64,000 nucleotides of DNA, taken from assembly GCA_002428995.1 (NCBI GenBank), contig DIYJ01000018.1, positions 186,001 through 250,000 of the forward strand, given 5' to 3'. The notes beneath the pieces were generated by a model. The model made no database searches. It was not told the origin of the DNA and saw nothing but the letters and a program-made list of their open reading frames with translations. Below, piece by piece: positions 9,101 to 17,776 of this stretch (its first letter is position 1; every line of letters begins with the position of its first letter). Source of the DNA: Flavobacteriales bacterium UBA6057 (GTDB lineage Bacteria > Bacteroidota > Bacteroidia > Flavobacteriales_G > Salibacteraceae). Made by a program: the position numbers and the translations under genes.

Positions 9101-9271
9101 TCACTGGCCAGAATCCTCTTTTTGTGGACGATGTCCCGTTACCGATGGTCCAGGTTCTCCGTTGACTTCCTTGCGTTTCTTTCTCCACGCTTCGAGGCCA
9201 ACATGTCCAAGTGCGAGTAATCCGAGTGACCCTTCGGCAGGGACTTCAAATACCTTTTTAGAGTCTTTCAT
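9101..9271 (-). CDS. Small protein (56 aa) upstream of the fusion phosphodiesterase
   Basis: The reverse complement has ATG at 9271 and TGA ending at 9101. The product begins MKDSKKVFEVPAEGSLGLLA and continues LGHVGLEAWRKKRKEVNGEP, then a polar tail. The order is a charged start, a Gly/Leu-rich apolar stretch with a Trp (residues about 10-29), a basic patch and a hydrophilic end, which looks coding rather than random. It sits between the terminator of the T9SS gene (9292-9315) and the phosphodiesterase start (9044), so it probably shares a transcript with the latter. I do not recognise a named family. The apolar stretch could be a peripheral membrane helix or a docking segment for the neighbour. 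Confidence 0.7.
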   Translation of the reverse strand: MKDSKKVFEVPAEGSLGLLALGHVGLEAWRKKRKEVNGEPGPSVTGHRPQKEDSGQ

Positions 9272-9291
9272 TCGATCAAGAATAAATAAAA

Positions 9292-9315
9292 AAGCACCGG
9301 CTAAAACCGGTGCTT
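9292..9315 (-). terminator. Intrinsic terminator of the T9SS gene at 9339-11321
   Basis: A perfect 9-bp stem (9292-9300 with 9307-9315, arm AAGCACCGG) has a 6-nt loop CTAAAA and is followed on the minus strand by TTTTTATTTATT. It starts 24 nt past the stop codon. Confidence 0.9.
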
Positions 9316-9338
9316 GTTATAGTTCAAATTCGCTTGGA

Positions 9339-11321
9339 TCAAGGAATGATCACCTTCTGAACAGATTGGGCTTCTTCACTTGTTGCGTGTACCATGTAGA
9401 TGCCACTGCTCAGCTCGGCTGTAGTGATGTCCAAACGGTTGGCATTGGCTTGAACACTAATTACAGAAGCTCCCGTCAGGTCGAAGACTTCAACAGCTGT
9501 CAATCGATCTCCGGAAGTGATGCGGATGGTCTCTCCGGTGAAGAAGACACTCATGTTTACATCTTCCGGTGAATCAACGGACAGTGGGTCATCCAGGGTG
9601 ATCTCGTTTGAGATGTTGCTGATCGAGTTCAACTGAGCGTTGGTGCCATCGGCTACACTCACCACACGAGCACGGTATGGCTCATCCTTGGTGATGAGAT
9701 CTCCATCTGTATCGCGGAATGTAGCATCCAATACCAGCGTGATGTTTTGATTCATTGGAGTGACAGTGGTGAACTCGTTGTTTGCCATGGCAGTCGTCAA
9801 GTCGAAGGCGGCTGCATCATTGGACTTGATCACGAACACACGGTACTCAGAGATGGTGCTTTCATCCATCACCTGATCGAAAGTCACCTCAACATCACTA
9901 CCGTTAACGTTGTCATCAACATCAGCAAGCATCACATTTTGTGGAGCTTCAGCTGTTACGATGGGGTTCAACGTAACCTCATTGGATGGCATGGAGATGG
10001 TATCCGCATTGGCGTTGGTTCCATCAGCCACACTTTGAATGATGATTCGGTAAGGAACACCTTCAACGATAGGATCTCCATCGGCATCGTTTTGCGTGGA
10101 GTTCAACACCATGGTGTAGTTCGCTGAACCGTTTGGCAATAAGGTCTTGCCGCTAGCCAAAGGTGTGCTCTGTGCATCGTTTACAGTGAAGGAAGCTGCA
10201 TTTGCAGATTTAACGGCAATCGCTCGGTAGATCACTACTTTACTTTCGTCAGCGGCTGCATCCCAGGTCACTTCAAGGTCGCTTCCATTCGCATTGTCAT
10301 CAATGTCAGCGGCAACAGGGTTGAGCGCTGGATCAGATGGCAGAGCAGGTGTGGTAAGCGTCACTTCGTTTGACATGTTGCTCAGCGCGTTGAACTGGGC
10401 ATTGGTTCCATCCGCAACACTCATTATGAAGATGCGGTAGGGCTGATTCTCGATGATGAAGTTTCCATCTACATCGCGCGAAGAAGCGTTCAATACCGTG
10501 CTAATGTTAGCACCAGTTGGTGTGACTGTTTCGTAATTGATGGAAGGCACCGTTTGCGCAGCAGCCAGATCGAATGTACCTGCATTGGCCGCTTTAACGA
10601 CCATAATGCGGTAGGCACTTACGGTTGTTTCATCCATGGCCATATCAAAGGCAACCTGAAGATCAAGGCCATTTGCGTTATTGTCAACGTCAGTTCCTAC
10701 CACGTTCATAGCCACATCGGCAGGGGCGGGTGGAAGTGCAAAATCCTGTCCTGCATCAATGCTTAAACCAGCATTGGTTTGAATGGCGTAATCCTTAATT
10801 GTGAACTCATCCGGGCCTGGTACGTCCAGGCGAGCCCAACCGTAGTAATAAGAACCTGAGATCTCTACCCTCAAGCCGAGGTACTTATCCGTGACACCTC
10901 CGGTCCATGCTCCATAAGAAGTAGAGAAGCTGAAGGTGCTGGAAGCAAAGAAAAAGGATCCAACAAGTGATCCATTGTTTGACCATGAGGCCGCGTTGTT
11001 AATGGCAGATCCTGAGCTCAGTGCATAGGCATAGAAGCTGGAGTCCATCATAATGCCATTGTTGGCATTACCAGATGCGTAGATCAGGTTTGATCCAGAG
11101 CTGTATGATCCATAGGTGTAGCTATAGCCGTTTGCGTTGATTGTGAAGTCGATTGTCATGTCGTTGTTCAGGTCCAACTGATAGAATCCGTTGGCTGTGA
11201 CTGTCACATCAGGATTAAGATCGGTGTAAGTAATTTGACCTTGAGCTGTAGCTCCGGCTCCTACAACGGCTCCGGCACTCAAGCCATACTTACCAAGTTT
11301 TTCGAGTAAGTCTTTTTTCAT
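9339..11321 (-). CDS. T9SS cargo protein with three DxDxNxNG-containing repeats
   Basis: The product has 660 residues. The N-terminus (MKKDLLEKLGKYGLSAGAVV then AGATAQGQ) is an export signal of an unusual shape that is shared with the next gene. A beta-rich domain follows (about 30-195). Three repeats of about 125 residues (roughly 200-325, 326-457, 458-582) each begin with a segment like DVDNNANGLDLQVAFD, have a central Y-R-I-V-K core and end in a SVADGTNA...SNEVTL signature. The acidic Asp/Asn starts resemble calcium-binding turns. The last 75 residues form a T9SS C-terminal sorting domain (VEVFDLTGASVISV, then SSGIYMVHA). The protein is predicted to be secreted to the cell surface. Function is unknown; structural adhesin or matrix protein is an inference. 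Confidence 0.85.
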   Translation of the reverse strand: MKKDLLEKLGKYGLSAGAVVGAGATAQGQITYTDLNPDVTVTANGFYQLDLNNDMTIDFTINANGYSYTYGSYSSGSNLIYASGNANNGIMMDSSFYAYALSSGSAINNAASWSNNGSLVGSFFFASSTFSFSTSYGAWTGGVTDKYLGLRVEISGSYYYGWARLDVPGPDEFTIKDYAIQTNAGLSIDAGQDFALPPAPADVAMNVVGTDVDNNANGLDLQVAFDMAMDETTVSAYRIMVVKAANAGTFDLAAAQTVPSINYETVTPTGANISTVLNASSRDVDGNFIIENQPYRIFIMSVADGTNAQFNALSNMSNEVTLTTPALPSDPALNPVAADIDDNANGSDLEVTWDAAADESKVVIYRAIAVKSANAASFTVNDAQSTPLASGKTLLPNGSANYTMVLNSTQNDADGDPIVEGVPYRIIIQSVADGTNANADTISMPSNEVTLNPIVTAEAPQNVMLADVDDNVNGSDVEVTFDQVMDESTISEYRVFVIKSNDAAAFDLTTAMANNEFTTVTPMNQNITLVLDATFRDTDGDLITKDEPYRARVVSVADGTNAQLNSISNISNEITLDDPLSVDSPEDVNMSVFFTGETIRITSGDRLTAVEVFDLTGASVISVQANANRLDITTAELSSGIYMVHATSEEAQSVQKVIIP

Positions 11322-11519
11322 TAGTCTGATTGGGTTTGATATCGGCTTTCCAGCTGAGACGTCAAAGGAAGTGTAGGTGTTGGCTCAGTCCTAAACCTTT
11401 AACGGTAATTTTCAATTGCGATTTGTTGATTTCGTCTGCTAAACTAACGTTGATGTCTCAAAACCAGCGAGCAGTAAGCCGAAGTGGTTTGTTCAGTTCA
11501 TAAGTTGCTGGTTCATAGT

Positions 11520-12782
11520 TTATTTAATCAAAAACTTGCGGGTGACGGAGGATCCGTTGTTGTTCATGGCGAGGAAGTAGATACCGGTCGGAACGTCCAG
11601 CTCGATCACTGTTCTCTGGTCCCGAATTTTGGCACGATGGACCAGTTGTCCATTGGTGTTCATAATGCTGAAATCGCTGCCTACTAAAGTCTGATTGTTG
11701 GCTTCTACGTTCAATAGCTTTCCATTGGACCATACGCTCAAGCCTCCGCGATCAATTCCATTGATTCCCAACTGATCTTCCAGGGTCACAGGATCGGAGG
11801 GACCGGAAAGGCTCGGAACTTGCGAAGTCTCGCATGTTTCTGTGCCCATCACAAAAACCACGTATTCCACATTTTCCACAATGGCATCTCCATCCACATC
11901 TGATGCGTTGGCCGCCAGCGTGGTGACCACATCTGAACCGTTGGGCGCAAGCACCGTGTAGTCTGATGTACCCACTGCTTCTGCTGTAGCAAGATCAAAG
12001 GAGGACGCATTGGCTGCCTTTACCACGAAAATTCTGTATTCGTTGATGGTGCTTTCATCGCCAATGGTAAAACTCACCTGAAGGTCTGTTCCGTTGTCAT
12101 TGTCATTTACATCCGAAGCCGCGAGGTTGGAAACTGTAGCCGCAGGGTCGGGAAGCATACTGGTTTGAGAGCCCGCCTGAATCCGAATACACGGCTCGTC
12201 CTCGTAAGCATAGTCTTTCACTGTGTAATCCGTGATGCCAATGCTCAGCCTCATCCAACCATAATGAATGTTTCCGTTGATGGTGAGCCTTAGCCCCAGG
12301 TACTTATCTGCCTGATTGTTCCAATTTCCATAGAAGTAGAAGTTTGAGCTCGCAGTGGAATACGTAGCCCAAGCCATGGTTTGTGTGCTGTAGCCTGAAT
12401 TGAAGTTCAGGAATCTGTCGATCATGTTGTTTTGATCGAGCGCGTAGGGATAGTAGTAGGAGAAGCTGCCACTGTAGGTCACGCTGGCATCGCCAGCAAT
12501 TCCCACAGAGCCGAGCGCACGCGCGAACACCCTGTAAACCGACAGCATGTTGGATGCAGTTACGGAGGTAAAGGAGTCACCCCAGAGCGCTATATCGGCA
12601 ATTCCGTCATTGTCAATATCAAAGGCGGTCGAGTCAGGAATTGTTCCCTGGAAATCGGGATCTACATCGGTGTATTGAACCGTTGCTGATGCGCTCAGAG
12701 CACCGGCTACAGCTCCAGCAGTGAGAGAATAAGACTTAAGACGCTTGGTCAGTTCAAGCGACAGTGAATGATGCTTGTCCAT
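11520..12782 (-). CDS. T9SS cargo protein, single-repeat paralogue of the downstream gene
   Basis: The 420-residue product starts at the ATG 12782 (MDKHHSLSLELTKRLKSYSL); an upstream in-frame TTG at 12794 is less likely. The N-terminal form (LTAGAVAGALSASATVQYTD) and the first beta domain parallel the protein encoded at 9339-11321. It carries only one copy of the repeat, recognisable as ASDVNDNDNGTDLQVSF followed by NEYRIFVVKAANASSFDLA. A T9SS sorting domain ends the protein (FSIMNTNGQLVHRA, then PTGIYFLAMNNNG, final residues RKFLIK). The two genes are tandem on the same strand with a 198-nt gap, so they probably arose by duplication followed by repeat expansion or loss. No enzymatic motif is visible. 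Confidence 0.85.
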   Translation of the reverse strand: MDKHHSLSLELTKRLKSYSLTAGAVAGALSASATVQYTDVDPDFQGTIPDSTAFDIDNDGIADIALWGDSFTSVTASNMLSVYRVFARALGSVGIAGDASVTYSGSFSYYYPYALDQNNMIDRFLNFNSGYSTQTMAWATYSTASSNFYFYGNWNNQADKYLGLRLTINGNIHYGWMRLSIGITDYTVKDYAYEDEPCIRIQAGSQTSMLPDPAATVSNLAASDVNDNDNGTDLQVSFTIGDESTINEYRIFVVKAANASSFDLATAEAVGTSDYTVLAPNGSDVVTTLAANASDVDGDAIVENVEYVVFVMGTETCETSQVPSLSGPSDPVTLEDQLGINGIDRGGLSVWSNGKLLNVEANNQTLVGSDFSIMNTNGQLVHRAKIRDQRTVIELDVPTGIYFLAMNNNGSSVTRKFLIK

Positions 12783-12955
12783 GATGATTGACAAATTACA
12801 GTGCCTCTAAAATAATGGAATAACTCCAAGCATGAACTGCTCTAGTCTGATGCTAACCAACTGTCACAAAATGCTTCCTTGATATCCAAAAGCTTTCCAG
12901 AGGTGTGTGCTCATAACATTCATGAGTGCTGAGGACATGGGGTAGATGTCGAATC

Positions 12956-12963
12956 TATTTTTG
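12956..12963 (+). promoter_or_regulatory. -7 promoter element upstream of the Mpl-like gene
   Basis: TATTTTTG matches TAnnTTTG and ends 17 nt before the ATG at 12981. No clear -33 TTG is seen at the expected distance. Confidence 0.45.
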
Positions 12964-12980
12964 GTGCAAACACTGGATTT

Positions 12981-14351
12981 ATGCGTATTCACCTGATCGC
13001 CATTGGAGGAGCAGCCATGCACAACATGGCCATAGCGCTTGCTGATCTCGGACACCATGTTACGGGTTCTGATGATGAGATCTTCGAACCGAGTAAAGGG
13101 AGGTTGGCTGCCAAAGGGTTGCTCCCGGATTCCATAGGTTGGAATCCAGACAGAATCACGAAGGACATTGACGCGGTGATTCTGGGAATGCATGCGCGCA
13201 TCGACAATCCTGAATTGCTCAAGGCACAGGAGTTGGGTATTCAGGTGTTTTCCTATCCCGAATTTCTCTACGATCGATCAAAAGATAAAACCCGCGTGGT
13301 GATTGCCGGCAGTCATGGAAAAACCACCATCACGTCCATGGTGCTCCATGTGCTCAAGGATCGCAACATTCACTTCGATTACCTGGTAGGAGCCCAAATC
13401 GAGGGGTTTGAGACCATGGTTCAAATCTCCGATGCCCCGGTGATCATCATTGAAGGAGATGAGTACCTCTCTTCACCCATTGATCGCAGACCGAAGTTTC
13501 ACTGGTATCGTCCGCATGTAGCACTCATCACTGGAATAGCGTGGGATCACATCAATGTATTTCCAACCTGGGAGAACTACGTAGAGCAGTTCAAAATATT
13601 TGTGGAGAGTCTGGAGGCTGAGAGTACGCTGGTCTATTGCACAAAAGATGAAACCCTCGTTGGGGTAGCGCAGGGTGCTCAAGGAGATTTCAAGGCAGTT
13701 CCATATGATACTCCTGAATATCGAATAGAGTCGGGTAGAACCTATCTCATCGATTCCAAGGGCGAGATGGAGCTCAACATTTTTGGAGAGCATAACCTGC
13801 AAAACCTGAACGGAGCAAGGCATGTGTGCGCTGCACTTGGAGTTTCCAAAGAGAACTTTTACACATCTATTTCAAGCTTCAAGGGAGCCAGCAGAAGGCT
13901 AGAGGAAATCGGGCGCAATGATGATACAGTGGTGTACAAGGACTTTGCTCACTCGCCCTCCAAGTTGAAAGCAACGGTCAATGCAGTGAAGCAGCAGTGG
14001 GATGAGCGAACCCTGGTGGCTTGCATGGAGCTGCACACCTTCAGTAGCCTCACCAAGGAGTTCCTGCAGCTTTACAAGGGAACGATGGATGTGGCGGACA
14101 AAGCAATCGTGTTTTACAAGAAGGAAACCATCGAGCACAAAAAACTGGAACCCATCTCAGAGGAGGAAGTGAAGTCAGCCTTTGGACGCGATGATCTGAT
14201 GGTTTTCACCAACAGCGAGGAATTACAGGGTTTTCTTCGGGCTCAGTCCTGGGGAGGCGTCAATCTTCTGATGATGAGCTCGGGCAACTTTGGAGGGATC
14301 AAGGTTGAAGACCTCGGGGCGGAGCTGCTTACTCCTGGTAGAGCTGTTTAG
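12981..14351 (+). CDS. mpl: Mur ligase family protein, Mpl-like (UDP-MurNAc:tripeptide ligase)
   Basis: The 456-residue cytoplasmic ATP-dependent ligase has an N-terminal nucleotide-binding fold (MRIHLIAIGGAAMHNMAIAL), the Mur ligase P-loop AGSHGKTT (109-116), the central ligand segment IIIEGDEYLSSPID, and the later signatures GEHNLQNLNGA and KDFAHSPSKLKA. These features match Mpl, which attaches murein tripeptide to UDP-MurNAc during cell-wall recycling, better than MurC: length about 450 and DEYLSSPIDRRPKF replacing the MurC pattern. Mpl and MurC are close relatives, so biochemical confirmation would be needed to separate them fully. The gene ends tail-to-tail with the DUF4199 gene, overlapping it by 23 nt. 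Confidence 0.85.
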   Translation: MRIHLIAIGGAAMHNMAIALADLGHHVTGSDDEIFEPSKGRLAAKGLLPDSIGWNPDRITKDIDAVILGMHARIDNPELLKAQELGIQVFSYPEFLYDRSKDKTRVVIAGSHGKTTITSMVLHVLKDRNIHFDYLVGAQIEGFETMVQISDAPVIIIEGDEYLSSPIDRRPKFHWYRPHVALITGIAWDHINVFPTWENYVEQFKIFVESLEAESTLVYCTKDETLVGVAQGAQGDFKAVPYDTPEYRIESGRTYLIDSKGEMELNIFGEHNLQNLNGARHVCAALGVSKENFYTSISSFKGASRRLEEIGRNDDTVVYKDFAHSPSKLKATVNAVKQQWDERTLVACMELHTFSSLTKEFLQLYKGTMDVADKAIVFYKKETIEHKKLEPISEEEVKSAFGRDDLMVFTNSEELQGFLRAQSWGGVNLLMMSSGNFGGIKVEDLGAELLTPGRAV

Positions 14352-14823
14352 CCTGCCATCTGAGGAGCAGAGTCAATACCAATACATAGAAGAACCCGAT
14401 CACCACGGTGCCAAAGAGCGTGATGGTGGAGTGGGTAAAAGGATCAAAGATGAAGCTTGCTGTGCTCTGCACTTGCTCCAGCGTTTCTTCTGAAGCAGCT
14501 CCAACCGCCTCATTGATTTTTCCTGCGAAATAGGCGGGGTTGATCCAGCTGTAATAGATCCAGGTGAAGGCCGAAAGAAGGATCGCATAAACGGAGGCGA
14601 TCTTCATTCCTGTTTTCACATCTTCCGTGAACTTTGATCGTGGATTACTTTGCTTCCAGGTGGCTAAACCAACAACCAGAGCAATCAGAAAAAAGAGAAG
14701 GTAGGCGAATCGAACACCAACATCAATGTCTTCATCCTCTACCATGAAATAGAAGTACCCCAGCTTGGCTACAACGCTCAGTATAAAAGCAGCGATCGGG
14801 TATCGATACAGGCCTGGCTCCAT
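14329..14823 (-). CDS. DUF4199-type integral membrane protein
   Basis: The 164-residue protein has four hydrophobic segments: about 8-28, 40-60, 75-98 and 133-155. The middle region YSWINPAYFAGKINEAVG is characteristic of the Bacteroidota DUF4199 family. The family has no established function. It sits downstream of rho on the same strand, but a terminator hairpin (14835-14872) separates them, so it probably has its own promoter. The 3' end overlaps the opposing Mpl-like gene by 23 nt. Confidence 0.8.
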   Translation of the reverse strand: MEPGLYRYPIAAFILSVVAKLGYFYFMVEDEDIDVGVRFAYLLFFLIALVVGLATWKQSNPRSKFTEDVKTGMKIASVYAILLSAFTWIYYSWINPAYFAGKINEAVGAASEETLEQVQSTASFIFDPFTHSTITLFGTVVIGFFYVLVLTLLLRWQAKQLYQE

Positions 14824-14834
14824 GCAGAATTGAA

Positions 14835-14872
14835 AAAGGCTGTTTGAACTTTATGTCGCTCAAACAGCCTTT
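14835..14872 (-). terminator. Intrinsic terminator of rho
   Basis: A perfect 13-bp inverted repeat (14835-14847 with 14860-14872, core GGCTGTTTGA) has a 12-nt loop. On the minus strand the descending arm ends in a T run. It begins 8 nt after the rho stop codon. Confidence 0.85.
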
Positions 14873-14879
14873 GTTGATT

Positions 14880-16568
14880 TTATCCGTTCATCGAGATGAG
14901 GAACTCTTCGTTGGACTGCGTATGCTGCATACGGTCTTTGAGGAATTCCATGGCTTCGATGGTCGTCATGTCTGTTAGGTGCTTTCGCAGAATCCAGATG
15001 CGCTGCAAGGTTTCCTTGTCTACGAGCTGATCGTCTCTTCGGGTACTGGATGCCACCAGGTCGATGGCTGGGAAAACCCTTCGGTTGGAGAGCTTACGAT
15101 CCAGCTGGAGTTCCATGTTACCGGTTCCCTTGAATTCTTCGAAGATCACTTCATCCATCTTCGATCCGGTCTCAGTCAGTGCTGTGGCTATGATGGTCAG
15201 CGAACCTCCGTTTTCAATGTTACGGGCAGCACCAAAGAAGCGCTTCGGCTTGTGCAGTGCATTAGCGTCCACACCACCGGTCAACACCTTACCGGAGGCC
15301 GGAGCTGTAGTGTTGTAAGCACGCGCCAAACGGGTGATCGAATCAAGCAGGATCACCACATCGTGGCCACACTCTACCATCCGCTTCGCTTTCTCCAAAA
15401 CGATGTTCGAAACCTTCACGTGGCGATCGGCTGGCTCATCAAAGGTGGAAGCGACTACTTCTGCCTTCACACTTCTGGCCATGTCTGTTACTTCCTCCGG
15501 ACGCTCGTCAATGAGCAGAATCATGAGGTAAGCTTCAGGATGATTATCCGCAATGGCGTTGGCGATTTCCTTCAACAACTCTGTCTTACCCGTTTTAGGC
15601 TGCGCAACGATGAGTCCACGCTGACCTTTTCCAATCGGTGTGAACAGGTCTACAATGCGCGTAGAAATTGTTTGCTTTCGGTGACCGTTGAGTTTCAGCT
15701 TCTCGTTGGGGAACAACGGTGTGAGGTAATCAAACGGTACACGATCACGCACCTGGTGTGATTCCAGACCGTTGATCTTTTGAATGCGGATCAGCGGGTA
15801 GTATTTCTCTCCTTCCTTGGGAGGACGAATAGTACCGAGAATGGTGTCACCGGTTTTCAAACCAAACAACTTGATTTGAGACTGTGATACATACACATCG
15901 TCAGGTGAAGGCAAGTAGTTGTAATCAGAAGACCTCAGGAAACCGTAACCTTCGGGCATAATGTCCAGGCAGCCTTCTGCGCTTACTACTTCGTCAAAGT
16001 TGTAAGTGTATTCTACCTTTTCCTTTCGGTTTCCACCGGTGCTGTTGCCGCGCTCGCGCTGATCGTTGCCGTTTCCGCGTTGATCATTGCGATGGTTTTG
16101 TTTGCCACGGTTTTCTTTCTGCTCTTGCTGTTCAGGCTTGGCCTTGTCGTCCTTCTTATTCTGATCCTGCTCGCGAGCCTCTCCTTTATCGTCACCTTTC
16201 GCCTGTGCCCTTGGACGTCTTTTATTATCGCGCTTTTCTCCTTGAGCCGGGGCATCGCCACTTTGTTGAGGTTTGCCGCTTTCTGCCTTTTCTCCGCTGT
16301 TTTCTTTAGCAGCAGGCTTTGGCTTTTCTGAACGAGCTCTTTTGGGCTTTTCAGCAGTTTTTTCTGCGGGGGCTGATTCTTCTTTTTGAGGAGCGGGCGC
16401 TTCCTTCTTCTGAGCCTTGACCGCACCAGGCTTTACAGCTTGTGTATCAAGGATTTGGTAAATAAGATCTTGCTTTTTGAGCTTATCGTACTTGGGAACT
16501 TCAAGACTCTTGGCGATGTCTTTCAGCTCTGCAACTTTTTTGTCATTCAGTTCAAGAATGTCATACAT
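14880..16568 (-). CDS. rho: Transcription termination factor Rho
   Basis: Rho is the hexameric RNA helicase that ends transcription. The start chosen is ATG 16568 (MYDILELNDKKVAELKDIAK), the usual Rho N-domain beginning; the frame extends 38 codons upstream without looking like Rho. The 562-residue product has the N-terminal SAP-like domain (1-45), a low-complexity Lys/Glu/Gln/Arg/Asn-rich insert (about 45-190), the cold-shock RNA-binding domain (about 195-255), the P-loop VAQPKTGKTE (321-330) and Walker B LLIDERPEEV (351-360). Such inserts are known in Bacteroidota Rho and may bind RNA or promote condensates. It is divergent from the DUF4293 gene. Confidence 0.97.
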   Translation of the reverse strand: MYDILELNDKKVAELKDIAKSLEVPKYDKLKKQDLIYQILDTQAVKPGAVKAQKKEAPAPQKEESAPAEKTAEKPKRARSEKPKPAAKENSGEKAESGKPQQSGDAPAQGEKRDNKRRPRAQAKGDDKGEAREQDQNKKDDKAKPEQQEQKENRGKQNHRNDQRGNGNDQRERGNSTGGNRKEKVEYTYNFDEVVSAEGCLDIMPEGYGFLRSSDYNYLPSPDDVYVSQSQIKLFGLKTGDTILGTIRPPKEGEKYYPLIRIQKINGLESHQVRDRVPFDYLTPLFPNEKLKLNGHRKQTISTRIVDLFTPIGKGQRGLIVAQPKTGKTELLKEIANAIADNHPEAYLMILLIDERPEEVTDMARSVKAEVVASTFDEPADRHVKVSNIVLEKAKRMVECGHDVVILLDSITRLARAYNTTAPASGKVLTGGVDANALHKPKRFFGAARNIENGGSLTIIATALTETGSKMDEVIFEEFKGTGNMELQLDRKLSNRRVFPAIDLVASSTRRDDQLVDKETLQRIWILRKHLTDMTTIEAMEFLKDRMQHTQSNEEFLISMNG

Positions 16569-16742
16569 AGAAACGGAAATATTGAATGGTGTTGTTGTTA
16601 AATCGAAGTTTCCGGAGGAAACCAACCAGATGCTGGTAAAAAAGGAAAAGAAGAATGGGTGGTTGCGCAGTGCGCGATGCAATATTAAGTACCAATTTCA
16701 TGATTCGGAAATTGATTTGAACTTTTGCAGAAATATTTTGAA

Positions 16743-17201
16743 ATGATCCAACGGATTCAGACCCTGTATTTCGCCCTTTCCGCCATCTTTTTAATGTTAG
16801 CGATGTTCTTACCTCTCGCTGAGTACAGTGTTGACAACGCGTCCGTTGGGGCGTTCAACCTTCTGGCTTTGAACACAGCTTCAGAAGTTCTTACGTTGCC
16901 CGTGTCTGTAATGGTGATGGCAGTGCTGGCCCTGGCTATCATGGCAATATTCCGTTATCAGGATCGTGCATTACAGATCAGACTGGCCCGCATTGGTGCG
17001 CTGCTGAGCCTTGCAACCTTTGCGGTGTTTGCCATCTTTCACTACCTCACCATCATCAACGCTTCTGAAAAGGGAGAGCTTACCATCAGCTATTCCTTCA
17101 CGGTGCTGGCTCCGGTCTTTGCTGCGGTATTCATGTGGTTGGGAATGAAGGCAGTACAGAAGGATGATGAAAAGATCAAGTCAGTGGACCGCCTTCGCTG
17201 A
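16743..17201 (+). CDS. DUF4293 family membrane protein
   Basis: The 152-residue protein starts MIQRIQTLYFALSAIFLMLA, the characteristic opening of DUF4293, and has four predicted membrane spans with a charged C-terminus. An in-frame TTG 18 nt upstream (16725) is not needed. The gene lies divergent from rho, a neighbourhood seen in many Bacteroidota, but the function of the family is not established. The 3' end overlaps the opposing phosphatase gene by 21 nt. Confidence 0.85.
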   Translation: MIQRIQTLYFALSAIFLMLAMFLPLAEYSVDNASVGAFNLLALNTASEVLTLPVSVMVMAVLALAIMAIFRYQDRALQIRLARIGALLSLATFAVFAIFHYLTIINASEKGELTISYSFTVLAPVFAAVFMWLGMKAVQKDDEKIKSVDRLR

Positions 17202-17690
17202 TCTGGGCCCGAGTTCCACCACTTCGCAATTCTTCATTTCTCCGAATTCCACATCCATCCGAATGAGCGTTCGGACTTTGTGAAAGCCATGACGTCCAGC
17301 GGCTCCGGGATTTACGTACAGCAGTTTGAAACGTTCATCATAGGCAACTTTCAAAATGTGTGAATGACCGCAGATCAAGGCCTTGGGGCGGTATTGTTCG
17401 ATCAGTTCCCTCACCCTGGGATTGTAGCGTCCGATGGGCCCTGCAATGTGGATCATAAGCAATGGAACATCTTCAATCACCTCAAAGCGGTATTCCGGTA
17501 GTCGGGCGCGAATGGCAGCACCATCAATGTTTCCGTAAACACCGGCAGTGGTTTGAACAGCAGACAGTTGTTCGATGACCGAAACATTGCCCACATCTCC
17601 GGCATGCCAGATGGAGTCGCAATGGCTGAGATGCTCAGCGATGCGTTCATCCATGTAACCATGTGTGTCTGATACTATTCCAAGCTTCAT
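17181..17690 (-). CDS. YfcE/MJ0936-like metallophosphoesterase
   Basis: The 169-residue cytoplasmic protein has the metallophosphatase blocks GIVSDTHGYMD (Asp8, His10), WHAGDVGN (metal-bridging Asp), VYGNID (Asn) and ICGHSHI (His pair). Length and motif order match the small YfcE-type phosphodiesterases, which hydrolyse artificial and possibly 2',3'-cyclic or other phosphodiesters. The natural substrate is not evident. It converges on DUF4293 with overlapping ends. Confidence 0.9.
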   Translation of the reverse strand: MKLGIVSDTHGYMDERIAEHLSHCDSIWHAGDVGNVSVIEQLSAVQTTAGVYGNIDGAAIRARLPEYRFEVIEDVPLLMIHIAGPIGRYNPRVRELIEQYRPKALICGHSHILKVAYDERFKLLYVNPGAAGRHGFHKVRTLIRMDVEFGEMKNCEVVELGPRSAKAVH

Positions 17691-17758
17691 GAACTGGTTT
17701 TAAAACACAATTGTCGGAAACTCCCTTCCGATGCGCAACTTACCTGTGCACAGGCGGC

Positions 17759-17766
17759 TACATTTG
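17759..17766 (+). promoter_or_regulatory. -7 promoter element upstream of the FtsE-like gene
   Basis: TACATTTG matches TAnnTTTG and ends only 10 nt before the ATG at 17777 (16 nt before a second ATG at 17783). The transcript would have an almost absent 5' leader. No -33 TTG is visible at normal spacing. Confidence 0.5.
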
Positions 17767-17776
17767 TTTCAGAGTT

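Noticed and set aside
14979..15761. 260-codon plus-strand frame opposite rho
   Set aside because: Antisense shadow of the highly conserved Rho ATPase region; no family resemblance.
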